Of a stretch of DNA of 64,000 nt, positions 22,907-36,514 are shown one piece after another. The stretch is from NCBI RefSeq assembly GCF_041296385.1, contig NW_027183506.1:392845-456844 (forward strand), given 5' to 3'. This DNA is from Aphelocoma coerulescens. Lineage: Eukaryota > Chordata > Aves > Passeriformes > Corvidae. The notes beneath the pieces were generated by a model. The model made no database searches. It had not been told where the DNA came from and worked only from the letters and a program-made list of their open reading frames with translations. Both the position numbers and the translations under genes were made by a program. How positions within the stretch are numbered: position 1 is the first letter of the stretch; the number at the start of each line of letters is the position of its first letter.

Positions 22907-25174
22907 AACCTGGTGGAACCGAGGGGCCACAGTGACACTGTGGGGCCTTTTGGAAGCAACAGGACCCTGGTGGGAAGCCACGGGATGATTAATCCTGCAC
23001 GAACCTGCTCCAGGTGGGCTCCTCTCTCCCGGCTTCCACAGGTGCTGCTAGGATCCCACTCCGGCACTGGCTTGGCACGGGCTCACGGCTTCCTTTGGCA
23101 ATGGCTCTGCTCCAGGATGGCATGCTGCAGAGAATGCAGGTAGATTTTGTGCTCACTCCTGGCATGCAGCTGGACAATAAAGCCTGATCCAGCCCCCCCT
23201 CAGCATATGTCCGGCTCTGGCATTGGGGCGGGGCAACTTTGGGAGCAGCCCCAGCCCTGCTCCTGCTCCCGGCTGGGCACCCAGCTGCTGGGACACAGGT
23301 GTGTCCTGATGCCACCGTCTACTCCTTTGAGAAGGGGAGGACAGAGTGCATCAGGGAGTTTGGTGTGGCTTACATGCGGCAAGGAGAAGGTGCAGCCCCA
23401 AACTGGCTTTCACTTCTAGAACCTTTTGCTATTGCGGGAGCAGCTGCTGGAGCTTTTCAACCGAGCTGCAAGAGTGAAAAGTGTGATGGCATGTCTATCT
23501 GAGAAGGAAGGTTCGGTGCCGCAGCCTGTTGTGCACAATTTATATGCTGATAAGAGAAGGGGGTGCTTTTGGAACGTTTTCCTTCCTGACACTTCTGTCT
23601 CTGTGAGCTTTAGCTGCTTGGACTCAGGGATACCGAAGGTATGTGAAAGTGACTGGGATGCGAGAATCATGTTGCACAGGGAACAGGGAAGGTCAGCAAA
23701 TGTTTCCTGTCCTGGCACATCTCTCAGTCTGAACTGCAGCTGCAGATGCTTCACTTCCGCCAAGGACTCTGCCACCTTGAGAGAAGGATGCGCTCTATGG
23801 AGTTGAGAAAGAAAGTGCGTCTCACTAGCTTCTTTCCTCTACTTCATAGACAGCAAAGGGGCTATGAAAGGCAGCACTGGCTTTTTGTTCTAGGACTTCT
23901 TCTTTACAAGCAGCTGCTGGATGTTTGGAAGGGGGTTTGGGATATGCAAAAATGAGAGGCTAAGATGGTAAGAGGGTAAGATGGAAGTCATCTGGCAAAA
24001 GCAGAGCTCACAAAAGGGCCAGCTGAGAAAGCTCTTGCTGCCTACAACTTCAACTGCACCCCTCAAAGCAGCAGCACACACGCTGCTCTCGGCACTTTCC
24101 TTCTCAGCTCTACGCACCATCCTAAGCCTTGCCTCTCCCACACTCAGGATCCAAAGACAACGGCACCAGGGACTGCTCACACACTAAAGGCACCAGGACA
24201 AAAGGCTCACCAGCTTGGCCTTTGCATTCCCGCTGACAGCTCCACAGCTTGAACCCAGAGAACTGCCTGCTGCCAACAGCCTTTCCAATCACTCTGAGCA
24301 CCTCATGACAAGGAGTGTGGGGAATGAATCTCCAGCAGCCTCCTGCCCCAGGCTGTCCCCCGGGAGCAGCCCTGCTCCAGGCCGTGACTGCCACCTGCAC
24401 AGCCAAAGGACCCAGAGCCGGTGTTACACACCACGGCTGTGCCTGGCACAGAGACACCAGTGGCCACACAAGTGGCCATGGCACTGTCCACACACAGTCC
24501 CTGCTGCTGCTCCCCCAGCCGCTGGCACCAACTCCCAGCCACCCACTCCTAAAGCCACGGGGCCCACTGGGACACTGCGGGGGCTCGTGGAAGCCAGCGG
24601 CCATTGTGACACAGCAATGCTGCACAGAGCCCACGGTGCTTTGTGACCCGTGGCTCCCAGGAGAGCCTTTGTGATCCTGGGGAACTACAAGGAAGCCTGG
24701 CTCCTCTGTGACACCACCACAGAAGCTCAGGGGAGCCCTGGAGACCGTGCTGATGCTATTGAACCTGATGCAACCCTGCCTCCTCTGTGACACCACAGAA
24801 GCTCTTGGAGCCCTGGAGACCGTGGTGATGCTATGGAACCTGATGCAACCCTGCCTCCTCTGTGACACCACAGAACCTCTGGGAGCCCTGGAGACCGTGC
24901 TGATGCTATGGAACCTGATGCAACCCTGCCTCCACTGTGACACCACAGAAGCTCAGGGAGCCCTGGAGACTGTGGTGATGCTATGGAACCTGATGCAACC
25001 CTGCCTCCACTGTGACACCACAGAACCTCTGGGAGCCCTGGAGACCGTGCTGATGCTATGGAACCTGATGCAACCCTGCCTCCACTGTGACACCACAGAA
25101 GCTCGGGGAGCTCTGCAGACCGTGGGGATGCTGGCGAAGCTGACGGAACCCTGGGCACCACAGTGACGCTATGG
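22907..25174 (+). repeat. Macrosatellite unit 11 (2268 bp, trimer position 2)
   Basis: AAT class; same diagnostic states as units 8 and 14. Confidence 0.97.
24708..25166 (+). repeat. 75-bp minisatellite, 5 copies
   Basis: Order GT-GT-CA-GA-CA; GTGGTG in copy 2. Confidence 0.95.
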
Positions 25175-27442
25175 AACCTGGTGGAACCGAGGGGCCACAG
25201 TGACACTGTGGGGCCTTTTGGAAGCAACAGGACCCTGGTGGGAAGCCACGGGATGATTAATCCTGCACGAACCTGCTCCAGGTGGGCTCCTCTCTCCCGG
25301 CTTCCACAGGTGCTGCTAGGATCCCACTCCGGCACTGGCTTGGCACGGGCTCACGGCTTCCTTTGGCAATGGCTCTGCTCCAGGATGGCATGCTGCAGAG
25401 AATGCAGGTAGATTTTGTGCTCACTCCTGGCATGCAGCTGGACAATAAAGCCTGATCCAGCCCCCCCTCAGCATATGTCCGGCTCTGGCATTGGGGCGGG
25501 GCAACTTTGGGAGCAGCCCCAGCCCTGCTCCTGCTCCCGGCTGGGCACCCAGCTGCTGGGACACAGGTGTGTCCTGATGCCACCGTCTACTCCTTTGAGA
25601 AGGGGAGGACAGAGTGCATCAGGGAGTTTGGTGTGGCTTACATGCGGCAAGGAGAAGGTGCAGCCCCAAACTGGCTTTCACTTCTAGAACCTTTTGCTAT
25701 TGCGGGAGCAGCTGCTGGAGCTTTTCAACCGAGCTGCAAGAGTGAAAAGTGTGATGGCATGTCTATCTGAGAAGGAAGGTTCGGTGCCGCAGCCTGTTGT
25801 GCACAATTTATATGCTGATAAGAGAAGGGGGTGCTTTTGGAACGTTTTCCTTCCTGACACTTCTGTCTCTGTGAGCTTTAGCTGCTTGGACTCAGGGATA
25901 CCGAAGGTATGTGAAAGTGACTGGGATGCGAGAATCATGTTGCACAGGGAACAGGGAAGGTCAGCAAATGTTTCCTGTCCTGGCACATCTCTCAGTCTGA
26001 ACTGCAGCTGCAGATGCTTCACTTCCGCCAAGGACTCTGCCACCTTGAGAGAAGGATGCGCTCTATGGAGTTGAGAAAGAAAGTGCGTCTCACTAGCTTC
26101 TTTCCTCTACTTCATAGACAGCAAAGGGGCTATGAAAGGCAGCACTGGCTTTTTGTTCTAGGACTTCTTCTTTACAAGCAGCTGCTGGATGTTTGGAAGG
26201 GGGTTTGGGATATGCAAAAATGAGAGGCTAAGATGGTAAGAGGGTAAGATGGAAGTCATCTGGCAAAAGCAGAGCTCACAAAAGGGCCAGCTGAGAAAGC
26301 TCTTGCTGCCTACAACTTCAACTGCACCCCTCAAAGCAGCAGCACACACGCTGCTCTCGGCACTTTCCTTCTCAGCTCTACGCACCATCCTAAGCCTTGC
26401 CTCTCCCACACTCAGGATCCAAAGACAACGGCACCAGGGACTGCTCACACACTAAAGGCACCAGGACAAAAGGCTCACCAGCTTGGCCTTTGCATTCCCG
26501 CTGACAGCTCCACAGCTTGAACCCAGAGAACTGCCTGCTGCCAACAGCCTTTCCAATCACTCTGAGCACCTCATGACAAGGAGTGTGGGGAATGAATCTC
26601 CAGCAGCCTCCTGCCCCAGGCTGTCCCCCGGGAGCAGCCCTGCTCCAGGCCGTGACTGCCACCTGCACAGCCAAAGGACCCAGAGCCGGTGTTACACACC
26701 ACGGCTGTGCCTGGCACAGAGACACCAGTGGCCACACAAGTGGCCATGGCACTGTCCACACACAGTCCCTGCTGCTGCTCCCCCAGCCGCTGGCACCAAC
26801 TCCCAGCCACCCACTCCTAAAGCCACGGGGCCCACTGGGACACTGCGGGGGCTCGTGGAAGCCAGCGGCCATTGTGACACAGCAATGCTGCACAGAGCCC
26901 ACGGTGCTTTGTGACCCGTGGCTCCCAGGAGAGCCTTTGTGATCCTGGGGAACTACAAGGAAGCCTGGCTCCTCTGTGACACCACCACAGAAGCTCAGGG
27001 GAGCCCTGGAGACCGTGCTGATGCTATTGAACCTGATGCAACCCTGCCTCCTCTGTGACACCACAGAAGCTCTTGGAGCCCTGGAGACCGTGCTGATGCT
27101 ATGGAACCTGATGCAACCCTGCCTCCTCTGTGACACCACAGAACCTCTGGGAGCCCTGGAGACCGTGCTGATGCTATGGAACCTGATGCAACCCTGCCTC
27201 CACTGTGACACCACAGAAGCTCAGGGAGCCCTGGAGACTGTGGTGATGCTATGGAACCTGATGCAACCCTGCCTCCACTGTGACACCACAGAACCTCTGG
27301 GAGCCCTGGAGACCGTGCTGATGCTATGGAACCTGATGCAACCCTGCCTCCACTGTGACACCACAGAAGCTCGGGGAGCTCTGCAGACCGTGGGGATGCT
27401 GGCGAAGCTGACGGAACCCTGGGCACCACAGTGACGCTATGG
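25175..27442 (+). repeat. Macrosatellite unit 12 (2268 bp, trimer position 3)
   Basis: AAT class; same diagnostic states as units 9 and 15. Confidence 0.97.
26976..27434 (+). repeat. 75-bp minisatellite, 5 copies
   Basis: Order GT-GT-CA-GA-CA; GTGCTG in copy 2. Confidence 0.95.
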
Positions 27443-29710
27443 AACCTGGTGGAACCGAGGGGCCACAGTGACACTGTGGGGCCTTTTGGAAGCAACAGGA
27501 CCCTGGTGGGAAGCCACGGGATGATTAATCCTGCACGAACCTGCTCCAGGTGGGCTCCTCTCTCCCGGCTTCCACAGGTGCTGCTAGGATCCCACTCCGG
27601 CACTGGCTTGGCACGGGCTCACGGCTTCCTTTGGCAATGGCTCTGCTCCAGGATGGCATGCTGCAGAGAATGCAGGTAGATTTTGTGCTCACTCCTGGCA
27701 TGCAGCTGGACAATAAAGCCTGATCCAGCCCCCCCTCAGCATATGTCCGGCTCTGGCATTGGGGCGGGGCAACTTTGGGAGCAGCCCCAGCCCTGCTCCT
27801 GCTCCCGGCTGGGCACCCAGCTGCTGGGACACAGGTGTGTCCTGATGCCACCGTCTACTCCTTTGAGAAGGGGAGGACAGAGTGCATCAGGGAGTTTGGT
27901 GTGGCTTACATGCGGCAAGGAGAAGGTGCAGCCCCAAACTGGCTTTCACTTCTAGAACCTTTTGCTATTGCGGGAGCAGCTGCTGGAGCTTTTCAACCGA
28001 GCTGCAAGAGTGAAAAGTGTGATGGCATGTCTATCTGAGAAGGAAGGTTCGGTGCCGCAGCCTGTTGTGCACAATTTATATGCTGATAAGAGAAGGGGGT
28101 GCTTTTGGAACGTTTTCCTTCCTGACACTTCTGTCTCTGTGAGCTTTAGCTGCTTGGACTCAGGGATACCGAAGGTATGTGAAAGTGACTGGGATGCGAG
28201 AATCATGTTGCACAGGGAACAGGGAAGGTCAGCAAATGTTTCCTGTCCTGGCACATCTCTCAGTCTGAACTGCAGCTGCAGATGCTTCACTTCCGCCAAG
28301 GACTCTGCCACCTTGAGAGAAGGATGCGCTCTATGGAGTTGAGAAAGAAAGTGCGTCTCACTAGCTTCTTTCCTCTACTTCATAGACAGCAAAGGGGCTA
28401 TGAAAGGCAGCACTGGCTTTTTGTTCTAGGACTTCTTCTTTACAAGCAGCTGCTGGATGTTTGGAAGGGGGTTTGGGATATGCAAAAATGAGAGGCTAAG
28501 ATGGTAAGAGGGTAAGATGGAAGTCATCTGGCAAAAGCAGAGCTCACAAAAGGGCCAGCTGAGAAAGCTCTTGCTGCCTACAACTTCAACTGCACCCCTC
28601 AAAGCAGCAGCACACACGCTGCTCTCGGCACTTTCCTTCTCAGCTCTACGCACCATCCTAAGCCTTGCCTCTCCCACACTCAGGATCCAAAGACAACGGC
28701 ACCAGGGACTGCTCACACACTAAAGGCACCAGGACAAAAGGCTCACCAGCTTGGCCTTTGCATTCCCGCTGACAGCTCCACAGCTTGAACCCAGAGAACT
28801 GCCTGCTGCCAACAGCCTTTCCAATCACTCTGAGCACCTCATGACAAGGAGTGTGGGGAATGAATCTCCAGCAGCCTCCTGCCCCAGGCTGTCCCCCGGG
28901 AGCAGCCCTGCTCCAGGCCGTGACTGCCACCTGCACAGCCAAAGGACCCAGAGCCGGTGTTACACACCACGGCTGTGCCTGGCACAGAGACACCAGTGGC
29001 CACACAAGTGGCCATGGCACTGTCCACACACAGTCCCTGCTGCTGCTCCCCCAGCCGCTGGCACCAACTCCCAGCCACCCACTCCTAAAGCCACGGGGCC
29101 CACTGGGACACTGCGGGGGCTCGTGGAAGCCAGCGGCCATTGTGACACAGCGGGGCTGCACAGAGCCCACGGTGCTTTGTGACCCGTGGCTCCCAGGAGA
29201 GCCTTTGTGATGCTGGGGAACTACAAGGAAGCCTGGCTCCTCTGTGACACCACCACAGAAGCTCAGGGGAGCCCTGGAGACTGTGCTGATGCTATTGAAC
29301 CTGATGCAACCCTGCCTCCTCTGTGACACCACAGAAGCTCTTGGAGCCCTGGAGACCGTGGTGATGCTATGGAACCTGATGCAACCCTGCCTCCTCTGTG
29401 ACACCACAGAACCTCTGGGAGCTCTGCAGACCGTGCTGATGCTATGGAACCTGATGCAACCCTGCCTCCACTGTGACACCACAGAAGCTCAGGGAGCCCT
29501 GGAGACTGTGGTGATGCTATGGAACCTGATGCAACCCTGCCTCCACTGTGACACCACAGAACCTCTGGGAGCCCTGGAGACCGTGCTGATGCTATGGAAC
29601 CTGATGCAACCCTGCCTCCACTGTGACACCACAGAAGCTCGGGGAGCTCTGCAGACCGTGGGGATGCTGGCGAAGCTGACGGAACCCTGGGCACCACAGT
29701 GACGCTATGG
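27443..29710 (+). repeat. Macrosatellite unit 13 (2268 bp, trimer position 1)
   Basis: GGG class, C at offset 1513. Same class as units 3, 16 and 17. Confidence 0.97.
29244..29702 (+). repeat. 75-bp minisatellite, 5 copies
   Basis: Order GT-GT-CA-GA-CA. Copy 3 has CTCTGCAGACC joined to a CTCCAC end, the fusion also seen in unit 3. Confidence 0.95.
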
Positions 29711-31978
29711 AACCTGGTGGAACCGAGGGGCCACAGTGACACTGTGGGGCCTTTTGGAAGCAACAGGACCCTGGTGGGAAGCCACGGGATGATTAATCCT
29801 GCACGAACCTGCTCCAGGTGGGCTCCTCTCTCCCGGCTTCCACAGGTGCTGCTAGGATCCCACTCCGGCACTGGCTTGGCACGGGCTCACGGCTTCCTTT
29901 GGCAATGGCTCTGCTCCAGGATGGCATGCTGCAGAGAATGCAGGTAGATTTTGTGCTCACTCCTGGCATGCAGCTGGACAATAAAGCCTGATCCAGCCCC
30001 CCCTCAGCATATGTCCGGCTCTGGCATTGGGGCGGGGCAACTTTGGGAGCAGCCCCAGCCCTGCTCCTGCTCCCGGCTGGGCACCCAGCTGCTGGGACAC
30101 AGGTGTGTCCTGATGCCACCGTCTACTCCTTTGAGAAGGGGAGGACAGAGTGCATCAGGGAGTTTGGTGTGGCTTACATGCGGCAAGGAGAAGGTGCAGC
30201 CCCAAACTGGCTTTCACTTCTAGAACCTTTTGCTATTGCGGGAGCAGCTGCTGGAGCTTTTCAACCGAGCTGCAAGAGTGAAAAGTGTGATGGCATGTCT
30301 ATCTGAGAAGGAAGGTTCGGTGCCGCAGCCTGTTGTGCACAATTTATATGCTGATAAGAGAAGGGGGTGCTTTTGGAACGTTTTCCTTCCTGACACTTCT
30401 GTCTCTGTGAGCTTTAGCTGCTTGGACTCAGGGATACCGAAGGTATGTGAAAGTGACTGGGATGCGAGAATCATGTTGCACAGGGAACAGGGAAGGTCAG
30501 CAAATGTTTCCTGTCCTGGCACATCTCTCAGTCTGAACTGCAGCTGCAGATGCTTCACTTCCGCCAAGGACTCTGCCACCTTGAGAGAAGGATGCGCTCT
30601 ATGGAGTTGAGAAAGAAAGTGCGTCTCACTAGCTTCTTTCCTCTACTTCATAGACAGCAAAGGGGCTATGAAAGGCAGCACTGGCTTTTTGTTCTAGGAC
30701 TTCTTCTTTACAAGCAGCTGCTGGATGTTTGGAAGGGGGTTTGGGATATGCAAAAATGAGAGGCTAAGATGGTAAGAGGGTAAGATGGAAGTCATCTGGC
30801 AAAAGCAGAGCTCACAAAAGGGCCAGCTGAGAAAGCTCTTGCTGCCTACAACTTCAACTGCACCCCTCAAAGCAGCAGCACACACGCTGCTCTCGGCACT
30901 TTCCTTCTCAGCTCTACGCACCATCCTAAGCCTTGCCTCTCCCACACTCAGGATCCAAAGACAACGGCACCAGGGACTGCTCACACACTAAAGGCACCAG
31001 GACAAAAGGCTCACCAGCTTGGCCTTTGCATTCCCGCTGACAGCTCCACAGCTTGAACCCAGAGAACTGCCTGCTGCCAACAGCCTTTCCAATCACTCTG
31101 AGCACCTCATGACAAGGAGTGTGGGGAATGAATCTCCAGCAGCCTCCTGCCCCAGGCTGTCCCCCGGGAGCAGCCCTGCTCCAGGCCGTGACTGCCACCT
31201 GCACAGCCAAAGGACCCAGAGCCGGTGTTACACACCACGGCTGTGCCTGGCACAGAGACACCAGTGGCCACACAAGTGGCCATGGCACTGTCCACACACA
31301 GTCCCTGCTGCTGCTCCCCCAGCCGCTGGCACCAACTCCCAGCCACCCACTCCTAAAGCCACGGGGCCCACTGGGACACTGCGGGGGCTCGTGGAAGCCA
31401 GCGGCCATTGTGACACAGCAATGCTGCACAGAGCCCACGGTGCTTTGTGACCCGTGGCTCCCAGGAGAGCCTTTGTGATCCTGGGGAACTACAAGGAAGC
31501 CTGGCTCCTCTGTGACACCACCACAGAAGCTCAGGGGAGCCCTGGAGACCGTGCTGATGCTATTGAACCTGATGCAACCCTGCCTCCTCTGTGACACCAC
31601 AGAAGCTCTTGGAGCCCTGGAGACCGTGGTGATGCTATGGAACCTGATGCAACCCTGCCTCCTCTGTGACACCACAGAACCTCTGGGAGCCCTGGAGACC
31701 GTGCTGATGCTATGGAACCTGATGCAACCCTGCCTCCACTGTGACACCACAGAAGCTCAGGGAGCCCTGGAGACTGTGGTGATGCTATGGAACCTGATGC
31801 AACCCTGCCTCCACTGTGACACCACAGAACCTCTGGGAGCCCTGGAGACCGTGCTGATGCTATGGAACCTGATGCAACCCTGCCTCCACTGTGACACCAC
31901 AGAAGCTCGGGGAGCTCTGCAGACCGTGGGGATGCTGGCGAAGCTGACGGAACCCTGGGCACCACAGTGACGCTATGG
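29711..31978 (+). repeat. Macrosatellite unit 14 (2268 bp, trimer position 2)
   Basis: AAT class; same states as units 8 and 11. Confidence 0.97.
31512..31970 (+). repeat. 75-bp minisatellite, 5 copies
   Basis: Order GT-GT-CA-GA-CA; GTGGTG in copy 2. Confidence 0.95.
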
Positions 31979-34246
31979 AACCTGGTGGAACCGAGGGGCC
32001 ACAGTGACACTGTGGGGCCTTTTGGAAGCAACAGGACCCTGGTGGGAAGCCACGGGATGATTAATCCTGCACGAACCTGCTCCAGGTGGGCTCCTCTCTC
32101 CCGGCTTCCACAGGTGCTGCTAGGATCCCACTCCGGCACTGGCTTGGCACGGGCTCACGGCTTCCTTTGGCAATGGCTCTGCTCCAGGATGGCATGCTGC
32201 AGAGAATGCAGGTAGATTTTGTGCTCACTCCTGGCATGCAGCTGGACAATAAAGCCTGATCCAGCCCCCCCTCAGCATATGTCCGGCTCTGGCATTGGGG
32301 CGGGGCAACTTTGGGAGCAGCCCCAGCCCTGCTCCTGCTCCCGGCTGGGCACCCAGCTGCTGGGACACAGGTGTGTCCTGATGCCACCGTCTACTCCTTT
32401 GAGAAGGGGAGGACAGAGTGCATCAGGGAGTTTGGTGTGGCTTACATGCGGCAAGGAGAAGGTGCAGCCCCAAACTGGCTTTCACTTCTAGAACCTTTTG
32501 CTATTGCGGGAGCAGCTGCTGGAGCTTTTCAACCGAGCTGCAAGAGTGAAAAGTGTGATGGCATGTCTATCTGAGAAGGAAGGTTCGGTGCCGCAGCCTG
32601 TTGTGCACAATTTATATGCTGATAAGAGAAGGGGGTGCTTTTGGAACGTTTTCCTTCCTGACACTTCTGTCTCTGTGAGCTTTAGCTGCTTGGACTCAGG
32701 GATACCGAAGGTATGTGAAAGTGACTGGGATGCGAGAATCATGTTGCACAGGGAACAGGGAAGGTCAGCAAATGTTTCCTGTCCTGGCACATCTCTCAGT
32801 CTGAACTGCAGCTGCAGATGCTTCACTTCCGCCAAGGACTCTGCCACCTTGAGAGAAGGATGCGCTCTATGGAGTTGAGAAAGAAAGTGCGTCTCACTAG
32901 CTTCTTTCCTCTACTTCATAGACAGCAAAGGGGCTATGAAAGGCAGCACTGGCTTTTTGTTCTAGGACTTCTTCTTTACAAGCAGCTGCTGGATGTTTGG
33001 AAGGGGGTTTGGGATATGCAAAAATGAGAGGCTAAGATGGTAAGAGGGTAAGATGGAAGTCATCTGGCAAAAGCAGAGCTCACAAAAGGGCCAGCTGAGA
33101 AAGCTCTTGCTGCCTACAACTTCAACTGCACCCCTCAAAGCAGCAGCACACACGCTGCTCTCGGCACTTTCCTTCTCAGCTCTACGCACCATCCTAAGCC
33201 TTGCCTCTCCCACACTCAGGATCCAAAGACAACGGCACCAGGGACTGCTCACACACTAAAGGCACCAGGACAAAAGGCTCACCAGCTTGGCCTTTGCATT
33301 CCCGCTGACAGCTCCACAGCTTGAACCCAGAGAACTGCCTGCTGCCAACAGCCTTTCCAATCACTCTGAGCACCTCATGACAAGGAGTGTGGGGAATGAA
33401 TCTCCAGCAGCCTCCTGCCCCAGGCTGTCCCCCGGGAGCAGCCCTGCTCCAGGCCGTGACTGCCACCTGCACAGCCAAAGGACCCAGAGCCGGTGTTACA
33501 CACCACGGCTGTGCCTGGCACAGAGACACCAGTGGCCACACAAGTGGCCATGGCACTGTCCACACACAGTCCCTGCTGCTGCTCCCCCAGCCGCTGGCAC
33601 CAACTCCCAGCCACCCACTCCTAAAGCCACGGGGCCCACTGGGACACTGCGGGGGCTCGTGGAAGCCAGCGGCCATTGTGACACAGCAATGCTGCACAGA
33701 GCCCACGGTGCTTTGTGACCCGTGGCTCCCAGGAGAGCCTTTGTGATCCTGGGGAACTACAAGGAAGCCTGGCTCCTCTGTGACACCACCACAGAAGCTC
33801 AGGGGAGCCCTGGAGACCGTGCTGATGCTATTGAACCTGATGCAACCCTGCCTCCTCTGTGACACCACAGAAGCTCTTGGAGCCCTGGAGACCGTGCTGA
33901 TGCTATGGAACCTGATGCAACCCTGCCTCCTCTGTGACACCACAGAACCTCTGGGAGCCCTGGAGACCGTGCTGATGCTATGGAACCTGATGCAACCCTG
34001 CCTCCACTGTGACACCACAGAAGCTCAGGGAGCCCTGGAGACTGTGGTGATGCTATGGAACCTGATGCAACCCTGCCTCCACTGTGACACCACAGAACCT
34101 CTGGGAGCCCTGGAGACCGTGCTGATGCTATGGAACCTGATGCAACCCTGCCTCCACTGTGACACCACAGAAGCTCGGGGAGCTCTGCAGACCGTGGGGA
34201 TGCTGGCGAAGCTGACGGAACCCTGGGCACCACAGTGACGCTATGG
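31979..34246 (+). repeat. Macrosatellite unit 15 (2268 bp, trimer position 3)
   Basis: AAT class; same states as units 9 and 12. Confidence 0.97.
33780..34238 (+). repeat. 75-bp minisatellite, 5 copies
   Basis: Order GT-GT-CA-GA-CA; GTGCTG in copy 2. Confidence 0.95.
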
Positions 34247-36514
34247 AACCTGGTGGAACCGAGGGGCCACAGTGACACTGTGGGGCCTTTTGGAAGCAAC
34301 AGGACCCTGGTGGGAAGCCACGGGATGATTAATCCTGCACGAACCTGCTCCAGGTGGGCTCCTCTCTCCCGGCTTCCACAGGTGCTGCTAGGATCCCACT
34401 CCGGCACTGGCTTGGCACGGGCTCACGGCTTCCTTTGGCAATGGCTCTGCTCCAGGATGGCATGCTGCAGAGAATGCAGGTAGATTTTGTGCTCACTCCT
34501 GGCATGCAGCTGGACAATAAAGCCTGATCCAGCCCCCCCTCAGCATATGTCCGGCTCTGGCATTGGGGCGGGGCAACTTTGGGAGCAGCCCCAGCCCTGC
34601 TCCTGCTCCCGGCTGGGCACCCAGCTGCTGGGACACAGGTGTGTCCTGATGCCACCGTCTACTCCTTTGAGAAGGGGAGGACAGAGTGCATCAGGGAGTT
34701 TGGTGTGGCTTACATGCGGCAAGGAGAAGGTGCAGCCCCAAACTGGCTTTCACTTCTAGAACCTTTTGCTATTGCGGGAGCAGCTGCTGGAGCTTTTCAA
34801 CCGAGCTGCAAGAGTGAAAAGTGTGATGGCATGTCTATCTGAGAAGGAAGGTTCGGTGCCGCAGCCTGTTGTGCACAATTTATATGCTGATAAGAGAAGG
34901 GGGTGCTTTTGGAACGTTTTCCTTCCTGACACTTCTGTCTCTGTGAGCTTTAGCTGCTTGGACTCAGGGATACCGAAGGTATGTGAAAGTGACTGGGATG
35001 CGAGAATCATGTTGCACAGGGAACAGGGAAGGTCAGCAAATGTTTCCTGTCCTGGCACATCTCTCAGTCTGAACTGCAGCTGCAGATGCTTCACTTCCGC
35101 CAAGGACTCTGCCACCTTGAGAGAAGGATGCGCTCTATGGAGTTGAGAAAGAAAGTGCGTCTCACTAGCTTCTTTCCTCTACTTCATAGACAGCAAAGGG
35201 GCTATGAAAGGCAGCACTGGCTTTTTGTTCTAGGACTTCTTCTTTACAAGCAGCTGCTGGATGTTTGGAAGGGGGTTTGGGATATGCAAAAATGAGAGGC
35301 TAAGATGGTAAGAGGGTAAGATGGAAGTCATCTGGCAAAAGCAGAGCTCACAAAAGGGCCAGCTGAGAAAGCTCTTGCTGCCTACAACTTCAACTGCACC
35401 CCTCAAAGCAGCAGCACACACGCTGCTCTCGGCACTTTCCTTCTCAGCTCTACGCACCATCCTAAGCCTTGCCTCTCCCACACTCAGGATCCAAAGACAA
35501 CGGCACCAGGGACTGCTCACACACTAAAGGCACCAGGACAAAAGGCTCACCAGCTTGGCCTTTGCATTCCCGCTGACAGCTCCACAGCTTGAACCCAGAG
35601 AACTGCCTGCTGCCAACAGCCTTTCCAATCACTCTGAGCACCTCATGACAAGGAGTGTGGGGAATGAATCTCCAGCAGCCTCCTGCCCCAGGCTGTCCCC
35701 CGGGAGCAGCCCTGCTCCAGGCCGTGACTGCCACCTGCACAGCCAAAGGACCCAGAGCCGGTGTTACACACCACGGCTGTGCCTGGCACAGAGACACCAG
35801 TGGCCACACAAGTGGCCATGGCACTGTCCACACACAGTCCCTGCTGCTGCTCCCCCAGCCGCTGGCACCAACTCCCAGCCACCCACTCCTAAAGCCACGG
35901 GGCCCACTGGGACACTGCGGGGGCTCGTGGAAGCCAGCGGCCATTGTGACACAGCGGGGCTGCACAGAGCCCACGGTGCTTTGTGACCCGTGGCTCCCAG
36001 GAGAGCCTTTGTGATGCTGGGGAACTACAAGGAAGCCTGGCTCCTCTGTGACACCACCACAGAAGCTCAGGGGAGCCCTGGAGACTGTGCTGATGCTATT
36101 GAACCTGATGCAACCCTGCCTCCTCTGTGACACCACAGAAGCTCTTGGAGCCCTGGAGACCGTGGTGATGCTATGGAACCTGATGCAACCCTGCCTCCTC
36201 TGTGACACCACAGAACCTCTGGGAGCTCTGCAGACCGTGCTGATGCTATGGAACCTGATGCAACCCTGCCTCCACTGTGACACCACAGAAGCTCAGGGAG
36301 CCCTGGAGACTGTGGTGATGCTATGGAACCTGATGCAACCCTGCCTCCACTGTGACACCACAGAACCTCTGGGAGCCCTGGAGACCGTGCTGATGCTATG
36401 GAACCTGATGCAACCCTGCCTCCACTGTGACACCACAGAAGCTCGGGGAGCTCTGCAGACCGTGGGGATGCTGGCGAAGCTGACGGAACCCTGGGCACCA
36501 CAGTGACGCTATGG
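34247..36514 (+). repeat. Macrosatellite unit 16 (2268 bp)
   Basis: GGG class, same as unit 13. A leader unit followed by another leader rather than by AAT units, so the trimer order breaks here. Confidence 0.97.
36048..36506 (+). repeat. 75-bp minisatellite, 5 copies
   Basis: Order GT-GT-CA-GA-CA with the CTCTGCAGACC fusion in copy 3. Confidence 0.95.

Larger units (their letters stand above)
20564..27442 (+). repeat. Three-unit higher-order block, copy 2 (6879 bp)
   Basis: Units 10, 11 and 12 have the same order and total length as 13685-20563. The only difference I noticed is C rather than T at offset 293 of the first unit. This is the clearest sign of a recent block duplication in the window. 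Confidence 0.85.
27443..34246 (+). repeat. Three-unit higher-order block, copy 3 (6804 bp)
   Basis: Units 13, 14 and 15. Positions 2 and 3 match the other trimers. Position 1 lacks one 75-bp copy and has C at offset 1513, so it is a related but separate allele of the leader unit. Confidence 0.8.
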
